NCBI RefSeq assembly: GCF_003716875.1
Contig: NZ_CP033078.1
Location: 1,860,001 to 1,924,000, forward strand
Length of the DNA stretch: 64,000 bases
From: Vibrio zhugei
GTDB taxonomy: Bacteria > Pseudomonadota > Gammaproteobacteria > Enterobacterales > Vibrionaceae
Reading direction: 5' to 3'
The position numbers were made by a program, and so were the translations under genes. This document shows positions 24,919-35,120 of this stretch, piece by piece (position 1 is the stretch's first letter; each line of letters begins with the position of its first letter). The notes beneath the pieces are model-generated. The model worked only from the letters and a program-made list of their open reading frames with translations. It searched no databases and was not told the DNA's origin.

Positions 24919-25402
24919 AGATTGTTCCTCTAATAGATTAATTCTCATGTTAAACGCGCCAATCACTCAAGCTTGAGTACATAGTGAATGCTTGATGGTT
25001 AGCCAGTTTGATATGAAAACTTAGAGATTCAATAACCACAGTAATATCATGGAAATAAATCTATGAGTAAAATGACTTATTTACATATACATCATGACTC
25101 TTGTGCATAAAGAATGCGCAGCCTTTGGAAAGTGAAGTGGTCGGCTTACGCTTAGGCTGAAAAATAACATTGAGGCTCATGAGCGGAGGGAAATAAACGC
25201 GTTAAATCTTGCTGTGAACAGCCCGACATAAGGTCAATGGTTCAGAAGCGACACCTCGTTAACCCCGAATCTAGCCTGTCTCTATCACACCAATCGCTAT
25301 GATTATTTTGCATAGTTATCTATGCTAAACTTTCATTTAATTCATACTGGTATCAGCGCTAGACTTCCGTCAATTTGTCACTTCCTATGTATGGAGAACA
25401 GT
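24919..25402. promoter_or_regulatory. Divergent promoter region between enoate reductase and acuI
   Basis: About 480 bases between two divergent genes, long enough for independent regulation. It contains a palindrome at 25310-25325 described separately. No small ORF is supported. A LysR-type regulator encoded just beyond acuI is the natural candidate to act here. Confidence 0.5.
25310..25325. promoter_or_regulatory. Candidate LysR-type operator upstream of acuI
   Basis: A perfect inverted repeat GCATAG-TTAT-CTATGC, 78 bases before the acuI start. It fits the loose T-N11-A pattern of LysR-type sites. A CTATG at 25296-25300 may form a further half site. Confidence 0.45.
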
Positions 25403-26383
25403 ATGTTTGATGCGTTAATTCTGAATCAAGAAGATAAAAAAACCATGGCGACGATAGAGCCGATTGATGAGTCACAACTTCCAGAAGGAGAAGTGTTGGT
25501 CGCGGTCGATTACTCATCATTGAACTACAAAGATGGTCTCGCTATTACAGGCAAAGGTAAAATTATCCGTCATTTCCCGATGGTGCCGGGCATCGACTTA
25601 GCAGGCAAAGTACTCCATTCTGACGATTCTCGTTATCAAGAAGGAGACTCCGTGGTACTGACTGGTTGGGGTGTGGGTGAAAACCATTGGGGTGGCATGG
25701 CTCAAAAAGCAAGCTTGAAAGCCGACTGGCTTGTTCCTCTTCCACAGGGTTTCAGTGCAAAACAAGCGATGATGGTTGGCACCGCTGGCTTCACCGCCAT
25801 GCTGTGTGTTCAGGCGTTGATTGACGCTGACATCAAACCTGAAAACGGCACCATATTGGTGACTGGCGCCAGCGGTGGTGTCGGCTCTGTCGCCGTTGCC
25901 CTGCTCTCGACACTGGGCTACAAAGTGGCGGCAGTGACGGGTCGAATTGAAGAGAACGGCCCATTATTAGAATCACTCGGTGCGAGCCAACTTATTGATC
26001 GTAAAGAATTTGAAGAGCCAGCTCGCCCGCTAGAAAAACAAGTTTGGGCAGGTGCCATTGATACGGTTGGCAGCAAAATGTTAGCGAAAGTATTGGCGCA
26101 AATGGATTACAACAGTGCGGTTGCAGCGTGTGGTCTCGCGGGCGGTTTTGATCTCCCTACCACAGTGATGCCATTCATTTTGCGCAATGTGCGTCTACAA
26201 GGTGTGGATTCTGTGAACTGCCCACGTGAAAAACGCATGGCTGCGTGGGAAAAACTGGCGCAATTGTTGCCTTCTCAATATTTCGAGCAAGCCTGCACAG
26301 AAATCACGTTGAATGAAGCGCCGCTCTATGCCGAGAAAATCACCACAGGTCAAAATACTGGCCGTGTTGTTATCAAACTTTAA
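25403..26383 (+). CDS. acuI: Acryloyl-CoA reductase (NADPH) AcuI
   Basis: 326 residues. A zinc-free medium-chain dehydrogenase/reductase of the AcuI/YhdH type that reduces acryloyl-CoA to propionyl-CoA, a detoxification step in DMSP and acrylate metabolism. Seen: VDYSSLNYKDGLAITGKGKI, PGIDLAGKVLHSDD, LTGWGVGENHWGGMAQ and the NADPH loop VTGASGGVGSVAVALLS at ~155. The start ATG 25403 follows ATGGAGAACA; an in-frame ATG twelve bases earlier is possible. It is divergent from the enoate reductase and convergent with a LysR gene, sharing a terminator hairpin. Confidence 0.93.
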   Translation: MFDALILNQEDKKTMATIEPIDESQLPEGEVLVAVDYSSLNYKDGLAITGKGKIIRHFPMVPGIDLAGKVLHSDDSRYQEGDSVVLTGWGVGENHWGGMAQKASLKADWLVPLPQGFSAKQAMMVGTAGFTAMLCVQALIDADIKPENGTILVTGASGGVGSVAVALLSTLGYKVAAVTGRIEENGPLLESLGASQLIDRKEFEEPARPLEKQVWAGAIDTVGSKMLAKVLAQMDYNSAVAACGLAGGFDLPTTVMPFILRNVRLQGVDSVNCPREKRMAAWEKLAQLLPSQYFEQACTEITLNEAPLYAEKITTGQNTGRVVIKL

Positions 26384-26396
26384 GCGACTCTCCGAT

Positions 26397-26420
26397 AAGG
26401 CCCTACCCTATTAGGGCCTT
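26397..26420. terminator. Convergent terminator between acuI and lysR
   Basis: AAGGCCCT and AGGGCCTT form an 8-bp stem over an 8-base loop. The stop codon of the lysR gene (26411-26413) lies within it, so the hairpin serves acuI most clearly. Confidence 0.65.
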
Positions 26421-27364
26421 AATTTGTCCAGCCCCATCTCTTCTACACGCTTGGCAATGAGCCTGCCACATTCTTCTTTTACAATGCTTCTTAACCATTT
26501 CTGGGCCGGTGAATGTTCACAGCGAGGATGCCAAATCATCGAATAATCAAAAGGCGTAAAATCAAATGGAAGGGGTTTGACTATCAGGTCATAACGCTCA
26601 GAGACTAAGTAAGCTAAATCCGCTGGCACCGTGATAATTAATGGCATCATATCCACGATCGCGAGTGCCGCTTCTAAGTGATAGGCCCTTAACACCATAC
26701 GCCGTTGAGGCTTGTTTTCCAATGCCTGTTCAAGCAATGATTTAACCCCATCACTAATCGCAATCATGGCATGGGGGTACTTCAAATAATCATCAAGCCC
26801 CATCGTTTGGTTCGCTAAAGGGTGTTGCTTAGAGAGTAAACACAACACACCGACACGTCCCAATATTTCATGCTGTAATGGTTCAATCGAGTGAATGGGA
26901 CGGCAAATGGCTAAATCGGCGCGGCCATAAGTGAATTGATCTTTAAAATGCTCGTTCTGTAGCGGCAAAAAGTCAAACGCGACATTCGGGGCTTCCTGAC
27001 AAATGCGCGGTAAAGCAAAGGGTAACAGCGTTTGCATGGCATAATCAGTCGTCGCAATGGTAAAGGTTTGATCGCAATACTTAGGGTCAAAGTCGATGGG
27101 CGATAACAGTTGTCGAAAAGACTCAAGTGGCTCGCCTAACGCTCGATTCACCGACAACGCCTTTTCCGTCGGGATCAAGTACTGTCCTTGGCGGGTAAAA
27201 AGCGGGTCAGAGAGTAAACAACGTAATCGCCCTAAAATCCGACTCATCGCTGACTGGCTTAGGTTTAAACGGTTCGCGGCTCGGCTAACACTGCGCTCCT
27301 CAACCAGTATGCGCAATGCAACTAATAGATTTAAATCTCGACGATAGATCTCTTCTACTTCCAT
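26411..27364 (-). CDS. LysR-family regulator, likely of the enoate reductase/acuI locus
   Basis: 317 residues from ATG 27364; an upstream in-frame start at 27406 is possible. N-terminal winged HTH: DLNLLVALRILVEERSVSRA, ANRLNLSQSAMSRILGRLR and the DPLFTRQG wing typical of LysR proteins. The C-terminal effector domain starts near residue 90 (QTFTIATTDYAMQTLLPFAL) and resembles the NodD/LeuO-like group. It points toward acuI, so it is convergent with its probable target rather than divergent. Control of the acuI and enoate reductase promoters is inference from position. Confidence 0.87.
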   Translation of the reverse strand: MEVEEIYRRDLNLLVALRILVEERSVSRAANRLNLSQSAMSRILGRLRCLLSDPLFTRQGQYLIPTEKALSVNRALGEPLESFRQLLSPIDFDPKYCDQTFTIATTDYAMQTLLPFALPRICQEAPNVAFDFLPLQNEHFKDQFTYGRADLAICRPIHSIEPLQHEILGRVGVLCLLSKQHPLANQTMGLDDYLKYPHAMIAISDGVKSLLEQALENKPQRRMVLRAYHLEAALAIVDMMPLIITVPADLAYLVSERYDLIVKPLPFDFTPFDYSMIWHPRCEHSPAQKWLRSIVKEECGRLIAKRVEEMGLDKLRP

Positions 27365-27646
27365 ACCCAATCTTACGTAATCTAACAACGTTACTAGTGT
27401 ACCCAATAAATGCCGAAAAATATCTGTTAAGTTTGCAACAAACTGATGCAGATAATATTCTCGATCGAAACCGAAGCATCGCGTTTACCGAACCGCTACG
27501 TCTCAAGCACAAAAAGAAAAATCCTCCCTAACCATTCTTACAATCTCACCTTAAAAACAACAAAAGTATCATGATTTCAACATGCCATGCCTAACTCTCT
27601 ATCACTCGGCGTCCATCTCGCCAGAGCCGAACGTGATAGAAGGTAA

Positions 27647-28540
27647 TCAGAAGCGCTCCGCTTTAGAGATCGCGTTTAATTTGGCCACGACCTTCAGTGC
27701 CTGAGGATTTAGATTGGATGCTTGCCAAGCCACCACGATTTGACTCGTGAGCGTCATATCCTCGATGCTGACAATGACCGCTGAATTGTCCAAATGCTCC
27801 GCCAAAGAATACGGTACGATGGCGATACCAAATCCGGCCTGAGCCATAGCAATCGTCGTGCGCAGTTGCGGCGACGCAAATTGTGGCTGTATGCGTATGC
27901 CAGCATCACTCAATAACGCGCTCAACGCATCATACAGTGCAGGCCCCGTTTCTCGCGGAAAAAGTAACAAGGTTTGTTCTTTGAGCTGATGCAGTTGAAG
28001 GCTGTGACACTCTGCCAACACATGATTGGCTGGGATCACCGCAACAAATGGATCATCCAGCAGATTTTTGCGTTCAAACGGCTCACTGGCGTAACACGGC
28101 ACTCGCATAATCGCGAGATCTTGTTGCTTGTTTTTAAGCTGACTCACCAGCTCGGGCATCGGCATTTCTGCGGTATTAAAATGAATACCGTCACTTTGAA
28201 TCATTGCCATTTTTTCAAGCACTGGGATACAGGTTGAAGTGGATGTGGCAAAACCAATGTTCACCTGCGTATTTTCACCACGAGCTACTTGCCTCACTCT
28301 GGCTTCCGCGCGCTGCGCATCCGCCAAAATATTCTGCGCATCTGTTAAAAATATTTCTCCTGCGCGGGTCAATTCAACCCCACGAGATAACCGTTTAAAT
28401 AAATCCACCCCTAGCTCATGTTCCAGCTTTTTGATCTGCTGACTCAAGGGTGGCTGTGCGATCCCGATCTGGTCAGCCGCTTTAGTAAAGTGGCGTAACT
28501 GGGCAACGGTGACAAAGTACTTTAGGTGACGAAATTCCAT
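27647..28540 (-). CDS. LysR-family regulator, AlsR/BudR-like
   Basis: 297 residues. N-terminal [23 protein letters not shown] and [20 protein letters not shown], wing [15 protein letters not shown], and a C-terminal effector-binding domain ([19 protein letters not shown] onward). Its start faces the start of budA across an 85-base AT-rich gap, the same divergent layout as alsR-alsSD or budR-budAB. It is therefore the likely acetate-responsive activator of acetoin formation. No operator was defined with confidence in the short gap. Confidence 0.88.
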   Translation of the reverse strand: MEFRHLKYFVTVAQLRHFTKAADQIGIAQPPLSQQIKKLEHELGVDLFKRLSRGVELTRAGEIFLTDAQNILADAQRAEARVRQVARGENTQVNIGFATSTSTCIPVLEKMAMIQSDGIHFNTAEMPMPELVSQLKNKQQDLAIMRVPCYASEPFERKNLLDDPFVAVIPANHVLAECHSLQLHQLKEQTLLLFPRETGPALYDALSALLSDAGIRIQPQFASPQLRTTIAMAQAGFGIAIVPYSLAEHLDNSAVIVSIEDMTLTSQIVVAWQASNLNPQALKVVAKLNAISKAERF

Positions 28541-28625
28541 ATTTTTTCTATATCGAAATAAATCTTTTTTATATTGGATTTATCGGAGCAATAAAGTCAA
28601 TCTAAATATACACACTATTGCATAC

Positions 28626-29423
28626 ATGGATAAACTCATGCGTGAACTTTCTAACTCTCAATGTGCCTGCTCGTTTGATGTCGCAAAAGAATATGCGCTT
28701 TATCATCACACCACCGGCGAGGGAGAGATTTATCAAACCTCATTGATGAGTGCCCTGATTGCTGGCATCTACGAAGGTACCACAAGCATAGCGCAGTTGC
28801 TCGAACACGGTGATTTTGGCTTGGGGACATTTGACCAGCTTGATGGCGAGCTTATTGCCTTTGATAAAGACGTTTATCAACTGAAATCCGATGGTTCAGC
28901 CAATCCTGCGGATAAGGAACAGAAAACCCCTTTTGCCGTTATGACTTTCTTCAAAGCGGACATCGAACTTCCATTAACCTCGACCATGTCGCGCTCAGAG
29001 GTACATGCGCTCATCGACAATATGGTGCCCAGTGACAACGTCTTCTGCGCCGTACGTATCGATGGCGTGTTTGACTTTGTACGTACACGCACCGTTCCAA
29101 AACAAACTCGCCCTTATCGTCCAATGATCGATGTGGTCGAGGCGCAACCGACCTTCAAATTTAATCAAAGACATGGGGTGGTGGCAGGCTTTCGTAGTCC
29201 ACAATACACCACGGGTATCAATGTTCCCGGCTACCACGAACACTTCATTACCGATGACCGACAAGGCGGCGGACACATTCAAGATTATCGCGTGTCATCC
29301 GGTTTTCTTCAGATAGGCAAAGTCTCGCGACTGGTCATTGACACGCCATCCTCCGCAGACTTCCTTAACGCCGATTTGGCACCGGAAAATATTCGCGCCG
29401 CGATCGAAAAAGCCGAAAAATAA
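28626..29423 (+). CDS. budA: Alpha-acetolactate decarboxylase
   Basis: 265 residues. Decarboxylates alpha-acetolactate to acetoin. The zinc ligands are visible in [16 protein letters not shown] (His, His and a third His), and the core strands [19 protein letters not shown] and [20 protein letters not shown] match the family. Cytoplasmic. First gene of the bud operon. ATG 28626 and an in-frame ATG 15 bases later are both possible starts. The acetoin reductase gene (budC) is not adjacent. Confidence 0.95.
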   Translation: MDKLMRELSNSQCACSFDVAKEYALYHHTTGEGEIYQTSLMSALIAGIYEGTTSIAQLLEHGDFGLGTFDQLDGELIAFDKDVYQLKSDGSANPADKEQKTPFAVMTFFKADIELPLTSTMSRSEVHALIDNMVPSDNVFCAVRIDGVFDFVRTRTVPKQTRPYRPMIDVVEAQPTFKFNQRHGVVAGFRSPQYTTGINVPGYHEHFITDDRQGGGHIQDYRVSSGFLQIGKVSRLVIDTPSSADFLNADLAPENIRAAIEKAEK

Positions 29424-29455
29424 TACAATTAGGTCAACCTAATAAGGAATAAAAA

Positions 29456-31159
29456 ATGTCATCTCAACCTTCAAAACATACCGGCGCCCAGTTAATCGCA
29501 CAGCAACTGGAATCATTGGGTATCCAAACTATTTTTGGTATTCCTGGCGCCAAAATAGATCCCTTGTTTGATGCGATCGAAGATACCAATATTGATATGA
29601 TTCCCGTACGTCACGAGGCAAACGCCGCCTTTATGGCCGGCGTCGTCGGTCGCTTAACCGGTAAAGCCGGTGTCGCGCTGGTGACCTCAGGACCGGGCTG
29701 CGGAAACCTAGTCTCAGGTGTGGCGACGGCTAACTCAGAAGGCGATCCAATGCTGGCGATTGGTGGCGCGGTGAAACGTACTGACCAACAAAAACAGACT
29801 CACCAAAGTATTGATACCGTTAGTATCTTTCGTTCCATCACTAAATTCAGTGCCGAAGTACAACACGCCGATGCCGCCACTGAAGTCATGGCGAACGCCT
29901 TTCGTATCGCCGAGTCCGGTCGTCCGGGGGCCTGCTTTGTCAGCCTTCCTCAAGACGTCTTAACCGACCAAACCCAAACGGACATCATTGTTCCGTCTCA
30001 CTACAGTCAACCGGGGATCGCGGATAGCGCAGCAACAGAAGAAGCCATCAGTCGTATCAAACACTCGCAGCGCGCTGTCGTCTTACTGGGATTACATGCC
30101 AGCCGCAGCACCAACAAAGCCGCTATCGCACGTTTTTTACAAAAAACACAGTTGCCCGTGGTGGGCACCTATCAAGCCGCTGGCGCCGTCGATATTACTT
30201 ACTATGATCACTTTGCCGGACGAGTCGGACTCTTTAATAATCAGCCCGGCGATGTGCTGCTGCGTGATGCCGATTTAATTATCACAGTGGGATTTAGCCC
30301 GATTGAATATGACCCAGAATTGTGGAATCGTCATCGTTCTGCCATCATCCATGTCGATATTGAACCCGCTGAGTACCAATTAAATTACCAGCCTTGTGTC
30401 GAAATTGTCGGCGATATCGCTCAATCGCTCGAACAGGTCAGTAACGCCATATCTGAAGCCACATCACTCTCGCCAATGGCTGCGTCGATATTGGATGAAG
30501 TCGCTACCCAACGAGAAGTGATTAAGCACTACCCTATCAAACACACCGCCCAAGGCTTTCATCCGCTGACCCTTATCAAAGCCATGCAAGAGATAGTGTC
30601 AACAGATACCACCATGTGTTTAGACATGGGCAGTTTCCATATTTGGATTGCGCGTTACCTAAGCTGCTTCCGAGCTCGCCAAATGCTGGTATCCAACGGA
30701 CAGCAAACCATGGGAGTAGCGCTTCCTTGGGCGATTGGCGCCAGCCTACTTAAACCGGGTCATAAAATTATTTCGGTTTCAGGGGATGGCGGATTCATGC
30801 AATCGAGCATGGAATTGGAGACCGCCGTAAGATTAAAATGCAACATTGTGCATATCATATGGGTAGACAACGCCTATAACATGGTAGAAATGCAGGAAAT
30901 GAAGAAATACCAGCGTTACTCTGGCGTCAAATTTGGCCCAATTGATTTCAAAATGTATGCCGAATCATTTGGAGCAAAAGGGTTTGCTGTGACCAATCGC
31001 CACGAGTTACAGTCGGTATTAAAAGCCGCCATGGACGTCGAAGGGCCATCAGTGGTGGCGATTCCCGTGGACTACAGCGATAACTATAAATTGATGGTAC
31101 CACGTGACAATCAGCAACAAGATCCTGTGTTTGCCGAGTCATGTTGTTCTAATCATTAA
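29456..31159 (+). CDS. budB: Catabolic acetolactate synthase
   Basis: 567 residues. A thiamine-diphosphate enzyme that joins two pyruvates to acetolactate. TPP-binding motif: SVSGDGGFMQSSMELETAVR followed by the Asn of DNAYNMVEMQ. The N-terminal IFGIPGAKIDPLFDAIEDTN and VRHEANAAFMAGVVGRLTGK segments contain the catalytic Glu (in RHEANAAFMA). It is the single-subunit AlsS/BudB type: no small regulatory subunit follows. It begins 33 bases after budA with AAGGAAT before the ATG, so it is in the same operon. It supplies the pH-neutral butanediol/acetoin branch of fermentation. Confidence 0.95.
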   Translation: MSSQPSKHTGAQLIAQQLESLGIQTIFGIPGAKIDPLFDAIEDTNIDMIPVRHEANAAFMAGVVGRLTGKAGVALVTSGPGCGNLVSGVATANSEGDPMLAIGGAVKRTDQQKQTHQSIDTVSIFRSITKFSAEVQHADAATEVMANAFRIAESGRPGACFVSLPQDVLTDQTQTDIIVPSHYSQPGIADSAATEEAISRIKHSQRAVVLLGLHASRSTNKAAIARFLQKTQLPVVGTYQAAGAVDITYYDHFAGRVGLFNNQPGDVLLRDADLIITVGFSPIEYDPELWNRHRSAIIHVDIEPAEYQLNYQPCVEIVGDIAQSLEQVSNAISEATSLSPMAASILDEVATQREVIKHYPIKHTAQGFHPLTLIKAMQEIVSTDTTMCLDMGSFHIWIARYLSCFRARQMLVSNGQQTMGVALPWAIGASLLKPGHKIISVSGDGGFMQSSMELETAVRLKCNIVHIIWVDNAYNMVEMQEMKKYQRYSGVKFGPIDFKMYAESFGAKGFAVTNRHELQSVLKAAMDVEGPSVVAIPVDYSDNYKLMVPRDNQQQDPVFAESCCSNH

Positions 31160-31474
31160 CGCCATCCTATCCTGCGCATCAAGGTCGCAAACTTGATGCG
31201 CATACTGACAATCGCCACTCTTGACATTAATCGCCGCTTTTCCCATCAAGCCCTCCCTTCTTTTGCTTGTGTCTTGTGTCTTGTGTTACAATTACCGCTA
31301 TTGAATGACTGTCGAATTCAATATCCAGATACGGCATAGAACACGGATTCGTGTTCCATCATGCGACGCGCAGACAGATTGTATCCAGCCGTATAAAACC
31401 CTAGCTTTCCTCGGTTGTTATCTTCGCTACAAAACCGGATAATACCAGGATCAGAACATCACCCTAGACTGACT
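31160..31474. other. Intergenic region between budB and rsxA
   Basis: 315 bases. A perfect 10-bp stem (GCGCATCAAG at 31174-31183 with its complement at 31192-31201, 8-base loop) probably ends the bud operon, though no T run follows. Three direct copies of a CTTGTGT-like heptamer lie at about 31266-31287. The rsx promoter should lie in the right half. Confidence 0.5.
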
Positions 31475-32056
31475 ATGACCGAATATGTGTTGCTGTTGAT
31501 CGGCACTGTGCTGGTGAACAACTTTGTACTGGTAAAATTTTTAGGTTTATGCCCATTCATGGGGGTTTCGAAAAAGCTAGAAACCGCTATTGGTATGGGG
31601 TTAGCCACCACGTTCGTACTCACGCTTGCGTCGGTATGCTCTTATCTGGTTGAAACCTATATTTTACGGCCGCTTGGTATTGATTACCTACGCACAATGA
31701 GTTTCATCTTAGTAATTGCGGTAGTGGTGCAATTTACGGAAATGGTGGTCCATAAAACCAGTCCGACTTTGTATCGACTGCTGGGGATCTTTTTGCCGTT
31801 AATCACAACCAACTGTGCAGTACTCGGTGTGGCATTGCTTAACATTAATGAAAATCATGATTTTATCGAATCGATCATTTACGGATTTGGTGCCGCATTA
31901 GGCTTTTCATTGGTGTTAATTCTCTTTGCTTCAATGCGTGAACGGATCCACGTTGCCGACGTCCCTGCTCCCTTTAAAGGTGCATCGATTGCGATGATCA
32001 CCGCAGGATTAATGTCTCTTGCCTTTATGGGCTTTACCGGATTGGTGAAACTGTAA
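31475..32056 (+). CDS. rsxA: Ion-translocating ferredoxin:NAD oxidoreductase (Rsx/Rnf) subunit A
   Basis: 193 residues with six membrane segments, an NqrE/RnfA paralogue. Signature [20 protein letters not shown] at the start and [18 protein letters not shown] near residue 110, each with a conserved Cys at the membrane centre ([16 protein letters not shown]) that in Rnf binds an intramembrane iron-sulfur centre with RsxE. I chose ATG 31475; the longer frame from 31415 adds nothing typical. First gene of the rsxABCDGE operon. Confidence 0.95.
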   Translation: MTEYVLLLIGTVLVNNFVLVKFLGLCPFMGVSKKLETAIGMGLATTFVLTLASVCSYLVETYILRPLGIDYLRTMSFILVIAVVVQFTEMVVHKTSPTLYRLLGIFLPLITTNCAVLGVALLNINENHDFIESIIYGFGAALGFSLVLILFASMRERIHVADVPAPFKGASIAMITAGLMSLAFMGFTGLVKL

Positions 32057-32637
32057 TGAGTACCATCTTGATTGCTGTTATTGCACTGGCCGTTCTTGCG
32101 GCAGTATTCGGTGCAATTCTTGGGTTTGCATCCGTACGCTTTAAAGTCGATGCAGACCCGATTGTTGATCAAATTGATTCAATTCTTCCACAAACCCAGT
32201 GCGGTCAATGTGGTTACCCTGGTTGCCGCCCGTACGCAGAAGCCATCGCCAATGGCGATACCATTAATAAATGCCCTCCTGGCGGCCAAGCCACCATAGA
32301 AAAGTTGGCCGACTTAATGGGGGTTGACGTACCAGAACCGGCGCACGATCTGGACGACAATGTCAAAACCGTGGCTTTCATTCATGAAGACATGTGTATT
32401 GGCTGTACCAAATGCATTCAAGCGTGTCCTGTCGATGCCATTGTCGGGGGCACCAAAGCCTTACATACCGTCATCAAAGATGAATGTACGGGGTGTGATT
32501 TATGTGTCGCCCCTTGCCCAACGGACTGTATTGAAATGATCCCAGTTGAAACCACACCGGATAATTGGAAGTGGCAACTGGAGGCGATCCCTATCGTCGA
32601 TGTCACAGATGCGGCCGCCAAGCAAGGTGTCAACTAA
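32056..32637 (+). CDS. rsxB: Rsx/Rnf complex subunit B (iron-sulfur protein)
   Basis: 193 residues. N-terminal membrane anchor ([20 protein letters not shown]), then a four-Cys cluster site [16 protein letters not shown] with a later Cys in INKCPPGG, then two ferredoxin-type [4Fe-4S] motifs [16 protein letters not shown] and [16 protein letters not shown]. It carries electrons within the complex on the cytoplasmic side. The start overlaps the rsxA stop by one base (TAATG), and its own stop overlaps the start of rsxC in the same way. Confidence 0.96.
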   Translation: MSTILIAVIALAVLAAVFGAILGFASVRFKVDADPIVDQIDSILPQTQCGQCGYPGCRPYAEAIANGDTINKCPPGGQATIEKLADLMGVDVPEPAHDLDDNVKTVAFIHEDMCIGCTKCIQACPVDAIVGGTKALHTVIKDECTGCDLCVAPCPTDCIEMIPVETTPDNWKWQLEAIPIVDVTDAAAKQGVN

Positions 32638-35120
32638 TGGATAACATGTCATTAATCGAACAAATCAAAAGCGGAAAATTGTGGGATTTCCCTGGGGGCA
32701 TTCACCCACCAGAGAACAAAAAACAATCCACCAAAAAACCGCTTGTTGATGCGGGAATTCCCCGCGAATTAATCATTCCGTTAAAACAACATATCGGACG
32801 AGCGGGCGATGTCATTGTCAACGTCGGTGACCAGGTCTTGAAAGGTCAGCCACTGACCCAGTGTAATACCGGTTTTACCGTGCCAGTGCATGCACCGACT
32901 TCGGGTATTGTCACCGCTATTGAACAACGTACAGTCGCCCATCCTTCAGGGTTAGAAGAGACTTGTCTGATTCTCGAATCCGATGGTCATGATCGCTGGA
33001 TTGAACGTTCCCCTTACCAAGACTTTCGCTTAGCCACGCCATCGGAGCTAATTGAGCACATTCGCCGTGCAGGGATTTCAGGTATGGGCGGAGCCGGTTT
33101 CCCGACCGCTCGTAAGATTGAATCTGGCCAAGCTAAAATCGACATGGTCATCATTAACGCAGCAGAATGTGAACCCTACATTACGGCCAACGATGCCCTA
33201 ATGCGCGAATACGCGGACGATATCATCAAAGGGATCGATATTGTTGAACATATTCTGTCTCCTAAGCTGACTGTCATTGGTATTGAAGATAACAAGCCAC
33301 AAGCCATCAAAGCGTTGGAAGCGGCCGCGGCTGACCACGAGAATATACTCATTCGCGTGGTGCCGACTAAGTATCCTTCCGGTGGCGCTAAACAGTTAAT
33401 CAAATTATTAACCAATCAAGAAGTCCCCAGTGGGCGACGCTCATCAGAGCTTGGGCAAATGGTATTTAACGTCGGTACGGTGCATGCCATAAAGCATGCC
33501 ATTATTGACGGTGAACCTTTGATTCAACGCGTAGTGACGCTAACCGGAAAAGCCATTAAGCACCCGCAGAACGTGTGGGCTCGGCTCGGTACCCCTATTC
33601 AATTTTTATTGGATCAATTTGGCTACAAAGAAGACAAAAAAATCCCTCGCTTGATCATGGGAGGCCCACTGATGGGCTTTGCTCTTCCTCATAGCCAAGT
33701 GCCGATCACCAAAATATCCAACTGTATTTTAGCACCGACGCGTCGTGAACTGGCACCACCAAAACCGGAAATGCCATGTATTCGTTGCAGCGCGTGTGCC
33801 GATGCTTGCCCTGCTTCGTTATTACCACAGCAACTCTTTTGGCACGCCAAAGCTGAAGAATATGAAAAGTGTGAAGAGCTCAATCTAAAAGACTGCATTG
33901 AATGTGGGGCTTGTGCCTATGTTTGTCCGAGCGATATTCCGCTCGTGCAATATTATCGCCAAGCGAAAGCAGAAATCAGAGAACGCCGTCTTGAAGCGGA
34001 AGCGGCGGATCGTGCCAAACAGCGCTTTGAGGCGAAGAAAGCACGGATGGAGCGCGATAAAGCGGAACGTGAGGAACGCTTTAAAAAAGCAGCGGAACAA
34101 CGCCGTCAAAAAATGACCGAAGCCAATAACGGCAATGATGCTGTGGCTGCCGCGATTGAACGCGTTAAAGCACAAAAGCAAACATCCCAACAAGAGGCTG
34201 GTCCTAAACCCGCAGTGGCGGCTGCCATTGCTCGCGCCAAAGCCAAACAAGCCGAAGCCATGGGCCAAGAAGCAGAAGCGCCTGATAATAGTGAAATGAT
34301 GAAATTGCGTGAAGAGCGTAAACGTCAGGCACGTGAGCGTAAGGCGGCGAAGCAACAACAGACCAACAGCGATAATGAATCGGCGTCTCAGGCTTCCTCC
34401 ACCAATAACACCGCGCCAAGTGAAAGCAAAAGTGATGCGGTCGCCGCAGCGATTTCTCGCGCCAAGGCTCGTAAGCAGCAAGCGACATCGTCAGACACCG
34501 ATGCATCACCCGCGCCTGACACCGCGCCGCCATCACACGCTGAGACCGACTCGGCTGCGCAAGACAGCGACCCGAAAAAAGCCGCCGTCGCCGCTGCCAT
34601 TGCCCGCGCCAAAGCTCGTAAGCAGCAGCAAGCGATATCGTCAGACACCGATGCATCACCCGCGTCTGATACCGCGCCGCCATCACACGCTGAGACCGAC
34701 TCGGCTGCTAAAGACAGCGACCCGAAAAAAGCCGCCGTCGCCGCTGCCATAGCCCGTGCTAAAGCTCGCAAGCAGCAGCAAGCGACATCGTCAGACACCG
34801 ATGCATCACCCGCGTCTGATACCGCACCGCCATCACACGTTGAGACCGACTCGGCTGCTAAAGACAGCGACCCGAAAAAAGCCGCCGTTGCCGCAGCCAT
34901 TGCTCGCGCTAAAGCTCGCAAGCAGCAGCAAGCGACATCGTCAGACACCGATGCATCACCCGCGCCTGACACCGCGCCGCCATCACACGCTGAGACCGAC
35001 TCGGCTGCGCAAGACAGCGACCCGAAAAAAGCCGCCGTCGCCGCTGCCATTGCTCGTGCCAAAGCACGTAAAGCGGCCAATAAGCAACATTCAGCGACTA
35101 ATTCCGAGGAGAATGACTAG
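32637..35120 (+). CDS. rsxC: Rsx/Rnf complex subunit C with C-terminal tandem repeats
   Basis: 827 residues. Residues 1-~450 are the conserved NADH- and FMN-binding part ([33 protein letters not shown]) and two [4Fe-4S] motifs ([37 protein letters not shown]). After ~470 a charged, coiled-coil-prone tail rich in Glu, Arg and Ala begins, and from ~616 four perfect-length 50-residue repeats follow (see the repeat entry). This tail is variable across RsxC proteins. ATG 32637 overlaps the rsxB stop. The protein oxidises NADH or passes electrons to it at the cytoplasmic face. Confidence 0.95.
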   Translation: MDNMSLIEQIKSGKLWDFPGGIHPPENKKQSTKKPLVDAGIPRELIIPLKQHIGRAGDVIVNVGDQVLKGQPLTQCNTGFTVPVHAPTSGIVTAIEQRTVAHPSGLEETCLILESDGHDRWIERSPYQDFRLATPSELIEHIRRAGISGMGGAGFPTARKIESGQAKIDMVIINAAECEPYITANDALMREYADDIIKGIDIVEHILSPKLTVIGIEDNKPQAIKALEAAAADHENILIRVVPTKYPSGGAKQLIKLLTNQEVPSGRRSSELGQMVFNVGTVHAIKHAIIDGEPLIQRVVTLTGKAIKHPQNVWARLGTPIQFLLDQFGYKEDKKIPRLIMGGPLMGFALPHSQVPITKISNCILAPTRRELAPPKPEMPCIRCSACADACPASLLPQQLFWHAKAEEYEKCEELNLKDCIECGACAYVCPSDIPLVQYYRQAKAEIRERRLEAEAADRAKQRFEAKKARMERDKAEREERFKKAAEQRRQKMTEANNGNDAVAAAIERVKAQKQTSQQEAGPKPAVAAAIARAKAKQAEAMGQEAEAPDNSEMMKLREERKRQARERKAAKQQQTNSDNESASQASSTNNTAPSESKSDAVAAAISRAKARKQQATSSDTDASPAPDTAPPSHAETDSAAQDSDPKKAAVAAAIARAKARKQQQAISSDTDASPASDTAPPSHAETDSAAKDSDPKKAAVAAAIARAKARKQQQATSSDTDASPASDTAPPSHVETDSAAKDSDPKKAAVAAAIARAKARKQQQATSSDTDASPAPDTAPPSHAETDSAAQDSDPKKAAVAAAIARAKARKAANKQHSATNSEEND
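34481..35080 (+). repeat. Four 150-bp tandem repeats in rsxC
   Basis: Units begin at 34481, 34631, 34781 and 34931, each 150 bases (50 codons) and nearly identical. Each encodes a Ser/Asp/Pro-rich stretch ([17 protein letters not shown]) and a Lys/Ala helix ([17 protein letters not shown]). The period is a multiple of three, so gain or loss of units keeps the frame. Confidence 0.95.

Noticed and set aside
34388..35080. A 230-codon Ala/Cys-rich frame antisense to rsxC and Arg/His-rich plus-strand frames
   Set aside because: Shadow frames of the 150-bp repeats in rsxC, which is the clear real gene.
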